Assembly (NCBI GenBank): GCA_964035575.1
Contig: OZ037888.1
Location: 248,001-312,000, forward strand
Reading direction: 5' to 3'
Source of the DNA: Rhynchopus sp. YZ270_cl-10
Lineage: Eukaryota > Euglenozoa > Diplonemea > Diplonemida > Diplonemidae
Length of the DNA stretch: 64,000 nucleotides
In this document: piece by piece, positions 53,301-62,699 of the stretch
Numbering within the stretch: the stretch's first letter is position 1
Layout of the letters: each line of letters starts with the position of its first letter
Program-made: the position numbers and the translations under genes
The notes under the pieces: generated by a model
Told to the model about the DNA's origin: nothing
Database searches by the model: none
What the model saw: the letters and a program-made list of their open reading frames with translations, nothing else

Positions 53301-54654
53301 TCAACTTGAGCGTAATTGCGGTACGGAACACTTTACCCCAGGCATTGCGCACAGGATTCTCCATCACCCCACCAGGACAAGATTCAGTCTTTGCGATGAG
53401 ATCCGTGAGCTTGTACTCGAATTTGGCAAGTTGGTCCTGTCGGGGGGAAGACCCACCAACAGACGCCGGTCGTGTAGGTGCACACACAGGTTTCAACACC
53501 GGATGGGGGATCTTGGAGCGGCCACAGAACCCTTTCGAAAGCGTGTCACCAGCTGCCTTTGCCGCGAGCAGGAGAAACTCTTCCCCAGCCAATGCGATCG
53601 CTTCCCACGCATCGTCAATGTCACCGGACGCAAGTGCTGCGGCACAGTTGTGTTGTTGTAGGAGATTCCTGCCGACTGTCTCAGCATTCGCCACAAGTCC
53701 AAGCTCCGGCATCTGCTTGGGAATAATGTATCGGAGTGTCGACTCTGTAAACACAGAGAGGCAGAGCCGCACGTTGACGGACTTGTGGCTGGGGATGCAG
53801 TTGATGCTCTGTGTCCAACAGCTATGAATGGCGTGTGCAGCGACGCTATTCAGCAGGATGTAGTCGATACGGGTTCCCGCTGAGTCTTTGCGAGTGAACG
53901 TGGCAGGGGGCTTGCCGTCATCCCCAGTGCTTCCCAGGAGCGCGACATCGCACCAGTCATTGGCGAGTGCTTTCCGCAATGTTGGTGATCTTTCCACATC
54001 GGTGTTGAGGTCGCCGCACACAATCAACGGAACGTTACCCAGGGCTTCTCGAAACTTCACAAGCACTGTGTGGAGGAGTTCTTCGCGGGAAGCAACTGTA
54101 CCTCTTGGCGTGTCACCTGACGGGGCGTACACATTCACCACATGCAGGAACAGACGGCCGGAACCAAGCGCCACGCGTGTGTGCACCACGCGTTTCCTCA
54201 GCGAGGGCTTCAGAGAAGACGTCAATTCGGTGTCCAGGAACATGATGCCCGGTCTCTTCAGCATGGTGGCAACTCCCCCACGTTCCCCAATGTGTGGACT
54301 GCGGATGCCATGGACGAGTGCGCCATCCATGGGGGGGCCCCACTCTGGGGACCAAACTGTGGTGAAGAAGTCGTTCATCTCAAAGATCTTGGACTCGGTC
54401 AATTTTGTCTCTTGCAGACAAATTATATCGCACTGCAGGTCGTGTATGATGTGTGCGTAGTTCTGCAGGGATGTGCAGTTGAGGGTGGTTATCGTGAGCG
54501 TGTTCTCAGCATCGGAGCAGCACGTACGTGAGGAGGATCTATCCGTTGAAGAGGAGGAGGAAGAAGAGGAAGAAGAAGAAGAGGAGGAAGCAGAGGAAGA
54601 AGATGTGTCTGAGAGTGACGTAGGGAAAAAGGGGCGAGGAGAAAAGGATGCCAC
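50356..54654 (-). CDS. LINE ORF2: endonuclease and reverse transcriptase
   Basis: About 1,430 residues. After a long serine run come an apurinic-type endonuclease (TLNCTSLQN near 57, VYAPSGD, GDLNTD near 211, RIDYILLN near 266), a central linker, a reverse transcriptase (LRPVTVTSAVYRLW, HGFRPKHSTNDV, LDFAKCFDRVP, NGILQGCPLS, catalytic FADDAYLL near 821), and a C-terminal CPLC...H..H....C motif near 1163-1185. It nicks target DNA and copies the LINE RNA in place. The frame has no ATG before the endonuclease; the first Met lies inside that domain. It continues in the same frame as ORF1, 44 sense codons after the ORF1 UGA, so it may be made by read-through. All catalytic motifs are present. Confidence 0.95.
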   Translation of the reverse strand: MASFSPRPFFPTSLSDTSSSSASSSSSSSSSSSSSSTDRSSSRTCCSDAENTLTITTLNCTSLQNYAHIIHDLQCDIICLQETKLTESKIFEMNDFFTTVWSPEWGPPMDGALVHGIRSPHIGERGGVATMLKRPGIMFLDTELTSSLKPSLRKRVVHTRVALGSGRLFLHVVNVYAPSGDTPRGTVASREELLHTVLVKFREALGNVPLIVCGDLNTDVERSPTLRKALANDWCDVALLGSTGDDGKPPATFTRKDSAGTRIDYILLNSVAAHAIHSCWTQSINCIPSHKSVNVRLCLSVFTESTLRYIIPKQMPELGLVANAETVGRNLLQQHNCAAALASGDIDDAWEAIALAGEEFLLLAAKAAGDTLSKGFCGRSKIPHPVLKPVCAPTRPASVGGSSPRQDQLAKFEYKLTDLIAKTESCPGGVMENPVRNAWGKVFRTAITLKLMRSEETTIPLSLERQIQILNSLLEKSKMLMNLEIRNTRLQREKQYTTKLKVDFSSERRKLTAWCMGKQGVPISALRGEDGVLTANHREMDKLLRDEWKSVFNLYDHDHPEPTLASFEQRFGSFVAHSPMSLDPLSGADLRRTLDKKGKRTDACGTDGWRSLELHAMPLCILDGFARVFNAIETNGVWPQALLTALVTLLPKGEDQSPLKLRPVTVTSAVYRLWACARLQAVQQWQEQWVHPSQHGFRPKHSTNDVLYDVFTQMEDALLGGEPLHGLALDFAKCFDRVPQGLTLDLVEKMGLHPRIMTPLRAMYAKLRRRFKLPSGVGEAYSVTNGILQGCPLSVVLINALMSVLTHCITAEVPEAFVRSFADDAYLLSRHSEASVGACLLRVEDFCRITGMRLNMAKTFAFSSLKNHKCKLKSEDNHRFRTTESLRSLGVMMYSSLRSKGRYNATVYQSAVRALSCLGATPLSFSQKVSIATSAILPSVLYESAFNMPPQSVLNELTKAVAMCCWGPTYLTRSVDALLTLCLKAHMAHPLSSAICRTFRTYAASVERNDAIRQRCMNIRERYETLAARGTPMHAVGPVGTVLAASRRCGVSWDPEMKTVTSTSATAKTTPIIEIDKAKRAHEVRVLARTAVWDDLQSKRPTYDGINDGIDTRATNALWRNLQYHDPLKAFRMRRVLCGGVLFCHPDGLKRSGLPEADFSDKCPLCLVQVTCHTRHLLWHCSIVHTPAFTALHASAISLYGKGLPTCFVLHGIVPSNVSKVTVKAVQSLLLDAVTTIDTTLSSPADVAPAVHPWNLTFAASKRDTPFRTYLTKLQPSFSSTYREAFTLKAFLWWVITLEWSKEPRDVSCVELAVDFELRTRVFLAKQTSNIRERGRAMQRLIVKANMRALTAKLRRAPFPGVKRDRVHSLRSVGAPALIGFSRRPVLCAKTRAFLESLNHVVPPSRSGWGNDCIPAYSFPVNQTQAQHSGVR

Positions 54655-54786
54655 GGATGATGATGATGATGATGAGGAGGCTTGGTTTGGGAAGTGGCGG
54701 GGACCAGGGCGTGTTTCTATGCACTCGCGAGGAAGTTGCTCGTAGTTGTGGGCTGCGAGCGACTCGGGGTCACGCTTCTCGCTCCG

Positions 54787-56171
54787 TCACAACATGGGCT
54801 CTACTGTCGCCTCTGGCTCAACGATCTCCGTCTCCATCTCGGACGACTCTGATGGGAACACCAATTTGCCAGTGAACCTGTTAGTGCGGGGGCGGTGGCT
54901 GTCCGCAGACGATGCTGGCCTGACTGTGACCATGGACTGGCCTGTGCGCTCAATGTTGGTGAAGTGCGGGGCGGTGTTCGCGGCCACGATCAGCCACGTC
55001 TGTCCTTTGCGCTTGTACGTTGCCAGCTGTGTGCATGGCCAGCTCGTGCCCCGCAGAACGGACATGATGTCTGCCGCCTCCTCGTAGTGCCGTGCACCCG
55101 ACACCGTGTACCTCACCAGAGAGGGATCGTTCGACATGGGCGCGAGCATACCCTGTGGTATCTCTCTGCGAACGGCATCCAAGTCAACCCCTTGCTTCAT
55201 CCTTAGTGCTAGACCCCCACTCACTCCCACGGCTAGCCCTAGGCAGGAGTTGGGGTTCCGTGTATTCAACTCCAGGGCTCTCTCGAGCGTCACCGTCCGG
55301 TCCAGCCAGGCCACAGGGTACTTGTCGTTGCCGCAGTGCCACTTCAGAGGCTTGAGAAAGAGCCCTTGTTTCCCCGACAGCGGCAGTAGCTGCTCCACCT
55401 TACTCACCGGCACGCGCAGGCTAATTTCGTGCCCATTCCCATGCTCGTTCTCTCTGCGGAAGTAGTCCCACACGTTGTTGGGCTTCACCACGTGCTGCAC
55501 TACCTTGCATAGATCTGTCAGCAGTCTCGGCATCATAATGCCAGGGTTGCGCTCCGCTTGCCTCCATGTCGTCGCATCCGCAAACTTCTCCGACAACGTG
55601 CAGATGAGCACAGCGGTGGAGGGTTGCGAATTCACACGTACCGTCTTCGGCATCGCTTCCTTCATCTCCTCCTCCCACAGCAGAGAGTAACATGCGTACC
55701 AGGTCTCATCTCGCTGCTGCTTGAGACTCCTGTTTTCTGTCCGCAGCGTAACTGCCACACACCGCGAACAGAAGCGTTTCTTCGCGTACACGGCGATCCT
55801 CGGGAAGGCATCCTCGTTCCGGATGTCCTCCTCGCGTGCCAGCACGGCCTCCCAAGCGAGTCTCGCCTCGTCTGCGTTATCAGCAATGAACGCCAAGTCC
55901 ATCGCCGTCATCACCAAGTCCACTTCCCTGCAGATTGGGGCGCCCCCGAATTGGCTCTGCATAAGCGAAAACGTCGTTCGTACTGTCTCCGGTTCCTCCT
56001 CGGCGATGCGCCGGTACTCCGCGAACTTCTGCAGCCTCTGTTTCTGCCTGCTGCCTCTTACCACTTGTGTCCATTCCTGCGAGGGCTCCTCGACATCGCG
56101 TCCTTCGCCGCCGTTGACGCCATCCTCCGCTCCGCGTCCACCGCGCGTGTCACTAAGCGGACTGTATCTGT

Positions 56172-56260
<89 letters not shown>

Positions 56261-56628
56261 TTGTTGCTGTTGTTGTTGTTGCCGCTGCTCTTGCCGGGGA
56301 CCTGCACCCATGCAGAGCGGTTTCTGTTGTTGCTGTTGCCGTTGCTGTTTCTGTTGTTGCTGTTTTTGCTGTTCTTGTTGCTGTTGTTGCTGTAATTGTT
56401 GCTGTTGCTGTTGATGTTGCTATTGCTGCTGCCGCCGCCAAATGCGGTCCTGCTGCTGCCATTGCTGTTATCAGCACCATGTGGGGGATTAGGCTGGGGG
56501 GCACCCAGGACACTCAGGCAGAGATCAATGCATTGTAGTGCAAGGATCTTGGTCTCCTCTGAGTTCGACGCTAGGACCAGTGCTTGCGCACGGTCGTAGG
56601 TCTCTCTGGCTTTCGCTAGGAGCGACAT
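54787..56628 (-). CDS. LINE ORF1 protein
   Basis: 613 residues from the ATG at 56628 (MSLLAKARETYDRAQ), the first in the frame. After a helical N-terminus there is an Asn/Ser-rich stretch (about 80-160) encoded partly by a (GTTGCT)n hexanucleotide array, then a larger folded region with a CSRC cysteine pair (about residue 285) and basic segments such as RKQRLQKF. LINE ORF1 proteins bind the element's RNA and act as chaperones. No RRM or clear CCHC knuckle was recognised, so the fold is open. It ends ATG-TTG-TGA, and the next codons are open in the same frame into ORF2. Confidence 0.85.
56158..56280. repeat. Hexanucleotide microsatellite (GTTGCT)n in LINE ORF1
   Basis: About 17 near-perfect units of GTTGCT on the plus strand, encoding (Asn-Ser)n on the minus strand. 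Length variation would keep the frame. Confidence 0.9.
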
Positions 56629-56721
56629 CTGAGTGGGAGAGGACCCAGGCAGATGCGCCACAAGGAAAGAACCGGGGGGGACGGTCGTGTGGGGTGTGTG
56701 ATGTGTATACCAATGAAGTAC

Positions 56722-57974
56722 AGAAAAAGAAAAAATACAAAAAGAAACACGTTACCACATAAAATAAAGGGGTGGGTAGATTAATACAGAATCCGAAACC
56801 TGTCACCTCTCTACGCAACAGATTCTGCAGTCAGTTGAATGAACGACGTAGTCTTGGTTTGCACAGTCTTCACAGAAACAGTGCGAATCGTCTGTCCACG
56901 AACTCAACCTTTAAAATGTGTTGGGAAATTCATCACTACAATGCCATAACGTTGGTGGTGCAAATGTTCATTAAAAACCCTCTTCCGTCGTTTTAACTAC
57001 GGCATGCAGCTGAAAATGGTGTGACAACAAGATTAGCAATATTAGAAAAAAGAAAGTGTAACGCAAAATGAGCAATGGCGCGATCGAAGCGCAAGTCTTT
57101 CCAAAGTCTTTACAAAGTGTCCACAGGATATATAGGGGGTCACAGTCAGATACTGGGGTGAAAAACTCCCCAAGTCTTTACAAAGTCGTAACGGTGTGTT
57201 GTGCGACCTTTGAGCACACCAAGTAAAGTAAACAGATTGTGCTCAGTCACCTTTATCACAATCGTTGTCCAGCACAGCATCAGATGTGCAAGTGAGTTGT
57301 CGGGGAAGAAAAGACAAACAAACAAAAATCTGCACATAAGCACATTAATTCAATCAGTCTACACTAAGAGAACCAAGGAAAGAGGGGAGGAGCAACGAGA
57401 GCAAAGCACTGTACAACGGGGGGGAAATAAAATAGAAACTAACTTCGGGGTTATGAATAAAAAGAAAACAATGAAACACAACTTTTTTCGGTTATCGCTG
57501 AAGTGTGTGTTGTGTGTGAGAGAAACAATGAGTGAGAAAACACTAGCTGGCGGTCACGCACCTTCCGTCGTTTCTATTTCCTGTTGTCAAGTAGCTTGAT
57601 TTACAACAACATCAAAAAGGGAAAAAATAATCAGTGGCTGTCACTATCAAACTTGGTGGCCTACTTTACTCAGTTTTAGCAAAGTTTGACACATTTCGTG
57701 ACAGCCACTGATATGTTACACAACCTGTTACACAGGTTATAATAAGGGTTCGGGAGGGCTTGGGAGTGTTTGGGTCATGATTTCCCAGAAAATTTGCCAA
57801 AGCCCCCAAAAGCCACGGAACATGGTTTTTCGAGTGGTTCTGGGCAAGTATCGCAAATTTCTGGTCAAACCCGAAAAAACTACTGGGCAACGAGCATCAG
57901 ATTCAGTGACTGCAAGTACAGCGGTCGAACCTTGTATTTATCTGTATTATATGAATCCCAGCTCTAAAAAATAC

Positions 57975-58010
<36 letters not shown>

Positions 58011-58011
58011 A
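56722..58011. other. Intergenic DNA with family A copy and short palindrome
   Basis: Contains the right copy of the LINE target duplication (56722-56733), an extended family A copy (57230-57292), a miniature palindrome at 57632-57710 with ends CAGTGGCTGTCAC, and an A run of about 35 at 57975-58009. No gene recognised. Confidence 0.5.
57632..57710. mobile_element. 79-bp miniature palindromic element
   Basis: The ends CAGTGGCTGTCAC and GTGACAGCCACTG are exact inverse copies; inner TCAAACTT and AAGTTTGA also pair. The CAGTG start resembles hAT ends, but no 8-bp target duplication is seen. Confidence 0.6.
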
Positions 58012-58126
58012 CACGAGCCTATCATCCTTGCCTATTGAACCTCCCAAAATCGTCAAATCCAAAGATAGAAGACGTAAAAGAAGCCAAAACATGTTACCTC
58101 CATCCTTCACCCCATAACCGATCCTC

Positions 58127-60172
58127 TCAAGCAAACGCCTCAAATGTTTGCCGCTTCCATTTGAGCAGCACTTCGAAGGGTTTGGGTTCTTCTAGAGCAC
58201 CTGATTGTGTAAAGGAGGATGCGTGCATGGCTCCAGAGGGGTATCCATCTTCTGCAGGGCGCACTGTGTAGTAGAACGCTGCAAGGTTGCAGGCCATGAA
58301 GAGAGAGCATGTCCAGGCAAAAAAGACACCATAGTTTATGGTGAACTGATTTCCGAATCCTACCACAAAGGCTACTGTGAAGAGCACTGAGAACAGTGCT
58401 AAAAAGAGAACACTCGATGCGATGCAAGCTAATGCAATAACCCGCTTCGTTCGTCCGAAGAAGGCATGTGCCACCAGAACCACCACTGCTGCCAACGTAG
58501 CCAGCAACGCCAACACCCAGAACGCCTGCGATGCATCCACCACCTCCCCACCTTCACTGCTGACACTCTCTCCAAAGAGCCCAACGGCGTCGGGAGACCA
58601 TGCGACACTGTCATCCGCTGCACCAATTATGATGAGACAGAGAAGAACCACTACAGCCACCGCAACCATCGTGTTGTCTGTATGCCTCTGTTGCCAGACT
58701 GCAGCCGTTTCGGTGACAAGAAAAACCCGCATCACACAGGCCTCAAATATAGCCGCCGACAACATCAAAAACACCCCAGGTCCGATCACTTTGTGTGCAT
58801 GTTCAAACTGTACCGTACCGTGTAAAAATTCGTAAAACTCGGTATTCGTAAAGGCGTATATCAATGCAATGGATGTTGTTGTGTTCACGACTAATGCAGC
58901 AGCGACACTCGCCACAGTGAAACCATTGATTTTGTCCCTAAAAATGCCGAGGTACTTTGTGATGAGAAGAATCGCAGGGGGGAGGGAGAAGATGCTGGAT
59001 AGAACGGCAAGCGCCTGGCAGGAGTAGATCATATGCACTGAACGGCTCGTCATGGGGAGGTCCGCCGTATTGGCGGATTCCCCTCTGAACACCCCTGCCC
59101 TTCCGTGGGTCGCGATGTTCTGCGCAAATCCATTGTTCAATGTGGTGGTCAGAATCGACAGCACAAACGCCATTCCAGACAACCCTACCAACAACACCTT
59201 TGCACCGACCCGACGGTATTCCTCCGCTTCACCAAACTCTGCCGTGTCCAGAAACTTCCCCAAACACCACATCTGCAGCAACATCGCGAACACCGCAGTA
59301 AATATCCCAAACCCTGGCCGTGGTACCAACTCACTTCCCCACCACTCCGTCATGGTGGAGACCATGGACACCCACATGAAACAACACATGACCACAGAGA
59401 GGAGAAGCGCAACGAGAACCACACGGTGACTCCACGCATTTCCTCTGTAGATATGAAAGGTCAGCGCACAGAGCACAGCAAAGATACTGATGAGGGCAAG
59501 GCAGCTGGCAGCTTGCGTCATTTGGAACATCCAAAGGTTAGACTGGAACTTAAGAAGGGTGCTGATTGTTACCCCACGTCTGGAGAAGAAGATGCCGACG
59601 GTGAGGTCATCAGACGTTGCAAGGCTGTTGTGCGCAAAAATCGGCACCGTAACGCAGAGGAGGGAGGTGACGTTCATGAAGAACATCGCGAGACGTCTGC
59701 ACCGTGTACACCCCACCTCCCCCACCTCATCGTAGCCACCACTCGAAGGTGCCCCTTGACGGTACAGCACCCCCAAGCTCACTGCGCTCAACACCATAAC
59801 CGCTGCTCCAAAGAAGACACCAAACTTCGGCTCTTCGCTGTTCTCAGACAACGCAATCGACAGAGCCAACCAGAAGAGGAAGCTTGCGAAGACCGTTACA
59901 CCGTGGACTGCGAGGGCGGTCTTGTGGGAGTGGCGGCGGCAGAAGTGCTTCAGGCGGGCCAGAACAGAGGCGACGCAAAAAATGGTAAGAACAAAGGTGA
60001 ACACCGCGAGGAACTGTGCTTCCTGCACGTAGGTGTCCGCATGCCTCATCCACTCATTCGTGTGGAAGGTGCCCGTACCATCTAGCAGACTCGCCCTGCC
60101 TGCAAGAACGCTGACCATCAAGATCATGCACAGCAACAGCAGACCAAGGGGAACATACGAATCACTGTCCAT
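58127..60172 (-). CDS. 16-span membrane protein (amastin-like modules), tandem copy 1
   Basis: 681 residues from the ATG at 60172 (MDSDSYVPLG); the open frame extends upstream without an ATG. About 16 hydrophobic segments form four blocks of four. Within the blocks a pattern recurs: an out-facing loop, then xQA/EAxxxLxxIxxFxxxxL, a short basic loop, two spans, and (F/Y)Gxxxxxxxxxxxxxxxxx. This recalls the amastin and claudin-like four-span fold. Loops with Arg/Lys/His (KHFCRRHSHK, GNAWSHR, FGRTKR) predict the cytosolic side; the other loops, including GESANTADLPMTSRS, face outward or into a lumen. The C-terminal tail is cytosolic. No catalytic motif was seen. Function is unknown; a surface or transport role is inferred. 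The downstream neighbour is a near-identical copy. Confidence 0.85.
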   Translation of the reverse strand: MDSDSYVPLGLLLLCMILMVSVLAGRASLLDGTGTFHTNEWMRHADTYVQEAQFLAVFTFVLTIFCVASVLARLKHFCRRHSHKTALAVHGVTVFASFLFWLALSIALSENSEEPKFGVFFGAAVMVLSAVSLGVLYRQGAPSSGGYDEVGEVGCTRCRRLAMFFMNVTSLLCVTVPIFAHNSLATSDDLTVGIFFSRRGVTISTLLKFQSNLWMFQMTQAASCLALISIFAVLCALTFHIYRGNAWSHRVVLVALLLSVVMCCFMWVSMVSTMTEWWGSELVPRPGFGIFTAVFAMLLQMWCLGKFLDTAEFGEAEEYRRVGAKVLLVGLSGMAFVLSILTTTLNNGFAQNIATHGRAGVFRGESANTADLPMTSRSVHMIYSCQALAVLSSIFSLPPAILLITKYLGIFRDKINGFTVASVAAALVVNTTTSIALIYAFTNTEFYEFLHGTVQFEHAHKVIGPGVFLMLSAAIFEACVMRVFLVTETAAVWQQRHTDNTMVAVAVVVLLCLIIIGAADDSVAWSPDAVGLFGESVSSEGGEVVDASQAFWVLALLATLAAVVVLVAHAFFGRTKRVIALACIASSVLFLALFSVLFTVAFVVGFGNQFTINYGVFFAWTCSLFMACNLAAFYYTVRPAEDGYPSGAMHASSFTQSGALEEPKPFEVLLKWKRQTFEAFA

Positions 60173-60677
60173 TTTGTCCGATAGGTTGGTTCCGTGGTGA
60201 AGGCCAGCGAGACGGTGGAGACCCAAGGTCAAGAAAAATAGGGGGAAAAGTGTATTTGGCAATGATAATGCAAAAAAGAGGGGAGTGGAAAACACAGGCG
60301 GCAATCTCCTCAAAGATGCGGAGAAAGAGGTCGTGTGTGTGTGTGGTGGTTTGCCTGTGTCTTTGAGGGAAGGGGTCCAGGGTTTTCGCTGTTCTGCATC
60401 CAAAAAAAAAGGTCGTGCCACCCTAAACTGAAGTACGGTTGTTGTGGTTAATAGAGTACTCAAAGAAAACAAGCAAGCTTCTGTTTTATTCAATCCGTTT
60501 TGATTGCCCTGCAGCGCTGCCTCCAATCTTTTTAGAATTGACAACAAGTTGTTTTATCAAAAAAACACGAGCACATCATCCTTGCTTATTAAGACTCCCA
60601 AGATAGAAGACGTAAAAGAAGCCAAAACATGTTACCTCTAGCCTTCTTCCCCCACCTGCACCCCATAACCGATCTTC

Positions 60678-62699
60678 TTAAGCAAACGCCTCAAATGTTT
60701 GCCGCTTCCATGTGAGCTGCACTTCGAAGGGTTTGGGTTCTTCTAGAGCACCTGATTGTGTGAAGGAGGATGCGTGCATGGCTCCAGAGGGGTATCCATC
60801 TTCTGCAGGGCGCACTGTGTAGTAGAACGCTGCAAGGTTGCAGGCCATGAGGAGAGAGCATGTCCAGGCAAAAAAGACACCATAGTTTATGGTGAACTGA
60901 TTTCCGAATCCTACCACAAAGGCTACTGTGAAGAGCACTGAGAACAGTGCTAAAAAGAGAACACTCGATGCGATGCAAGCTAATGCAATAACCCGCTTCG
61001 TTCGTCCGAAGAAGGCATGTGCCACCAGAACCACCACTGCTGCCAACGTAGCCAGCAACGCCAACACCCAGAACGCCTGCGATGCATCCACCACCTCCCC
61101 ACCTTCACTGCTGACACTCTCTCCAAAGAGCCCAACGGCGTCGGGAGACCATGCGACACTGTCATCCGCTGCACCAATTATGATGAGACAGAGAAGAACC
61201 ACTACAGCCACCGCAACCATCGTGTTGTCTGTATGCCTCTGTTGCCAGACTGCAGCCGTTTCGGTGACAAGAAAAACCCGCATCACACAGGCCTCAAATA
61301 TAGCCGCCGACAACATCAAAAACACCCCAGGTCCGATCACTTTGTGTGCACCTTTCCCATCCTCTGGAAAGGTGAAAATCACAGTATTCGTAAAGGCGTA
61401 TATCAATGCAATGGATGTTGTTGTGTTCACGACTAATGCAGCAGCGACACTCGCCACAGTGATACCATTGATTTTGTCCCTAAAAATGCCGAGGTACTTT
61501 GTGATGAGAAGAATCGCAGGGGGGAGGGAGAAGATGCTGGATAGAACAACGAGCGCCTGGCAGGAGTAGATCATATGCACTGAACGGTCCGACATATGGA
61601 GGTCCGCCGTATCGGCGGATTCCCCTCTGAACACCCCTGCCCTTCCGTGGGTCGCGATGTTCTGCGCAAATCCATTGTTCAATGTGGTGGTCAGAATCGA
61701 CAGCACAAACGCCATTCCAGACAACCCTACCAACAACACCTTTGCACCGACCCGACGGTATTCCTCCGCTTCACCAAACTCTGCCGTGTCCAGAAACTTC
61801 CCCAAACACCACATCTGCAGCAACATCGCGAACACCGCAGTAAATATCCCAAACCCTGGCCGTGGTACCAACTCACTTCCCCACCACTCCGTCATGGTGG
61901 AGACCATGGACACCCACATGAAACAACACATGACCACAGAGAGGAGAAGCGCAACGAGAACCACACGGTGACTCCACGCATTTCCTCTGTAGATATGAAA
62001 GGTCAGCGCACAGAGCACAGCAAAGATACTGATGAGGGCAAGGCAGCTGGCAGCTTGCGTCATTTGGAACATCCAAAAGGTAGGCTGTGACTCGAGGAGG
62101 GCGTTGATTGTTACCCCATTGCTGGAGAAGAAGATGCCGAGGTTGATGTCATCAGACGTTGCAAGACTGTTGTACGTGAACATCGGCACCGTAACGCAGA
62201 GAAGGGAGGTGACGTTCATGAAGAACATCGCCAGACGTCTGCACCGTGTACACACTACCTCCCCCACCTCATCGTAGCCACCACTCGAAGGTGCCCCTTG
62301 ACGGTACAGCACCCCCAAGCTCACTGCGCTCAACACCATAACCGCTGCTCCAAAGAAGACACCAAACTTCGGCGCTTTGTTGTTCTCAGACAACGCAATC
62401 GACAGAGCCAACCAGAAGAGGAAGCTTGCGAAGACCGTTACACCGTGGACTGCGAGGGCGGTCTTGTGGGAGTGGCGGCGGCAGAAGTGCTTCAGGCGGG
62501 CCAGAACAGAGGCGACGCAAAAAATGGTAAGAACAAAGGTGAACACCGCGAGGAACTGTGCTGCCTGCACGGAGGTGTCCGCATACCCGCGGAAGGTGCC
62601 CGTACCTTTTTGCAGACTCTCCCTGCCTGCAAGAACGCTGACCATCAAGATCATGCACAGCAACAGCAGACCAAGGGGAACATACGAATCACTGTCCAT
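60678..62699 (-). CDS. 16-span membrane protein (amastin-like modules), tandem copy 2
   Basis: 673 residues from the ATG at 62699. Spans and cytosolic loops match copy 1 almost residue for residue. Differences cluster in loops predicted to face outward: RESLQKGTGTFRGYADTSVQ against a longer, different loop in copy 1; SENNKAPKFG against SENSEEPKFG; TYNSLATSDDINLGIFFSSN against AHNSLATSDDLTVGIFFSRR; HMSDRS against PMTSRS; and VIFTFPEDGKG against EFYEFLHGTVQFEH. All length changes are multiples of three, so both copies are intact. The C-terminal tail differs only at QLTW/LLKW. This pattern suggests homogenised membrane cores with selected or exchanged loops. Confidence 0.85.
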   Translation of the reverse strand: MDSDSYVPLGLLLLCMILMVSVLAGRESLQKGTGTFRGYADTSVQAAQFLAVFTFVLTIFCVASVLARLKHFCRRHSHKTALAVHGVTVFASFLFWLALSIALSENNKAPKFGVFFGAAVMVLSAVSLGVLYRQGAPSSGGYDEVGEVVCTRCRRLAMFFMNVTSLLCVTVPMFTYNSLATSDDINLGIFFSSNGVTINALLESQPTFWMFQMTQAASCLALISIFAVLCALTFHIYRGNAWSHRVVLVALLLSVVMCCFMWVSMVSTMTEWWGSELVPRPGFGIFTAVFAMLLQMWCLGKFLDTAEFGEAEEYRRVGAKVLLVGLSGMAFVLSILTTTLNNGFAQNIATHGRAGVFRGESADTADLHMSDRSVHMIYSCQALVVLSSIFSLPPAILLITKYLGIFRDKINGITVASVAAALVVNTTTSIALIYAFTNTVIFTFPEDGKGAHKVIGPGVFLMLSAAIFEACVMRVFLVTETAAVWQQRHTDNTMVAVAVVVLLCLIIIGAADDSVAWSPDAVGLFGESVSSEGGEVVDASQAFWVLALLATLAAVVVLVAHAFFGRTKRVIALACIASSVLFLALFSVLFTVAFVVGFGNQFTINYGVFFAWTCSLLMACNLAAFYYTVRPAEDGYPSGAMHASSFTQSGALEEPKPFEVQLTWKRQTFEAFA

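Larger units (their letters stand above)
50304..56721 (-). mobile_element. LINE (non-LTR retrotransposon), full-length-looking
   Basis: A 6.4-kb element flanked by the exact 12-bp direct repeat AGAAAAAGAAAA (50292-50303 and 56722-56733). It carries a long ORF1 and an ORF2 with endonuclease, reverse transcriptase and a zinc-knuckle-like motif. The 5' UTR is short (about 90 bp before the ORF1 ATG) and the 3' UTR about 50 bp, ending TTTGCACTATCAACTTCA without a poly-A tail; instead the minus strand runs on into the pyrimidine target. Both frames are open, so the copy looks young and possibly active. Its 3' end is shared with at least seven short copies in this window. The APE-type endonuclease places it among apurinic-endonuclease LINEs; the exact clade is not resolved. 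Confidence 0.95.

Noticed and set aside
55558-56538. 326-codon frame on the plus strand with long (Ala-Val)n run
   Set aside because: Antisense shadow of LINE ORF1 and its GTTGCT array.
57969-58010. Long A run as a retrogene poly-A tail
   Set aside because: The adjacent gene reads on the minus strand and the run is in its 3' flank on the plus strand, so orientation does not fit; A runs are common throughout.
59105-60085. 326-codon plus-strand frame repeated at both tandem copies
   Set aside because: Antisense shadow of the 16-span proteins; its repetition follows from the duplication.
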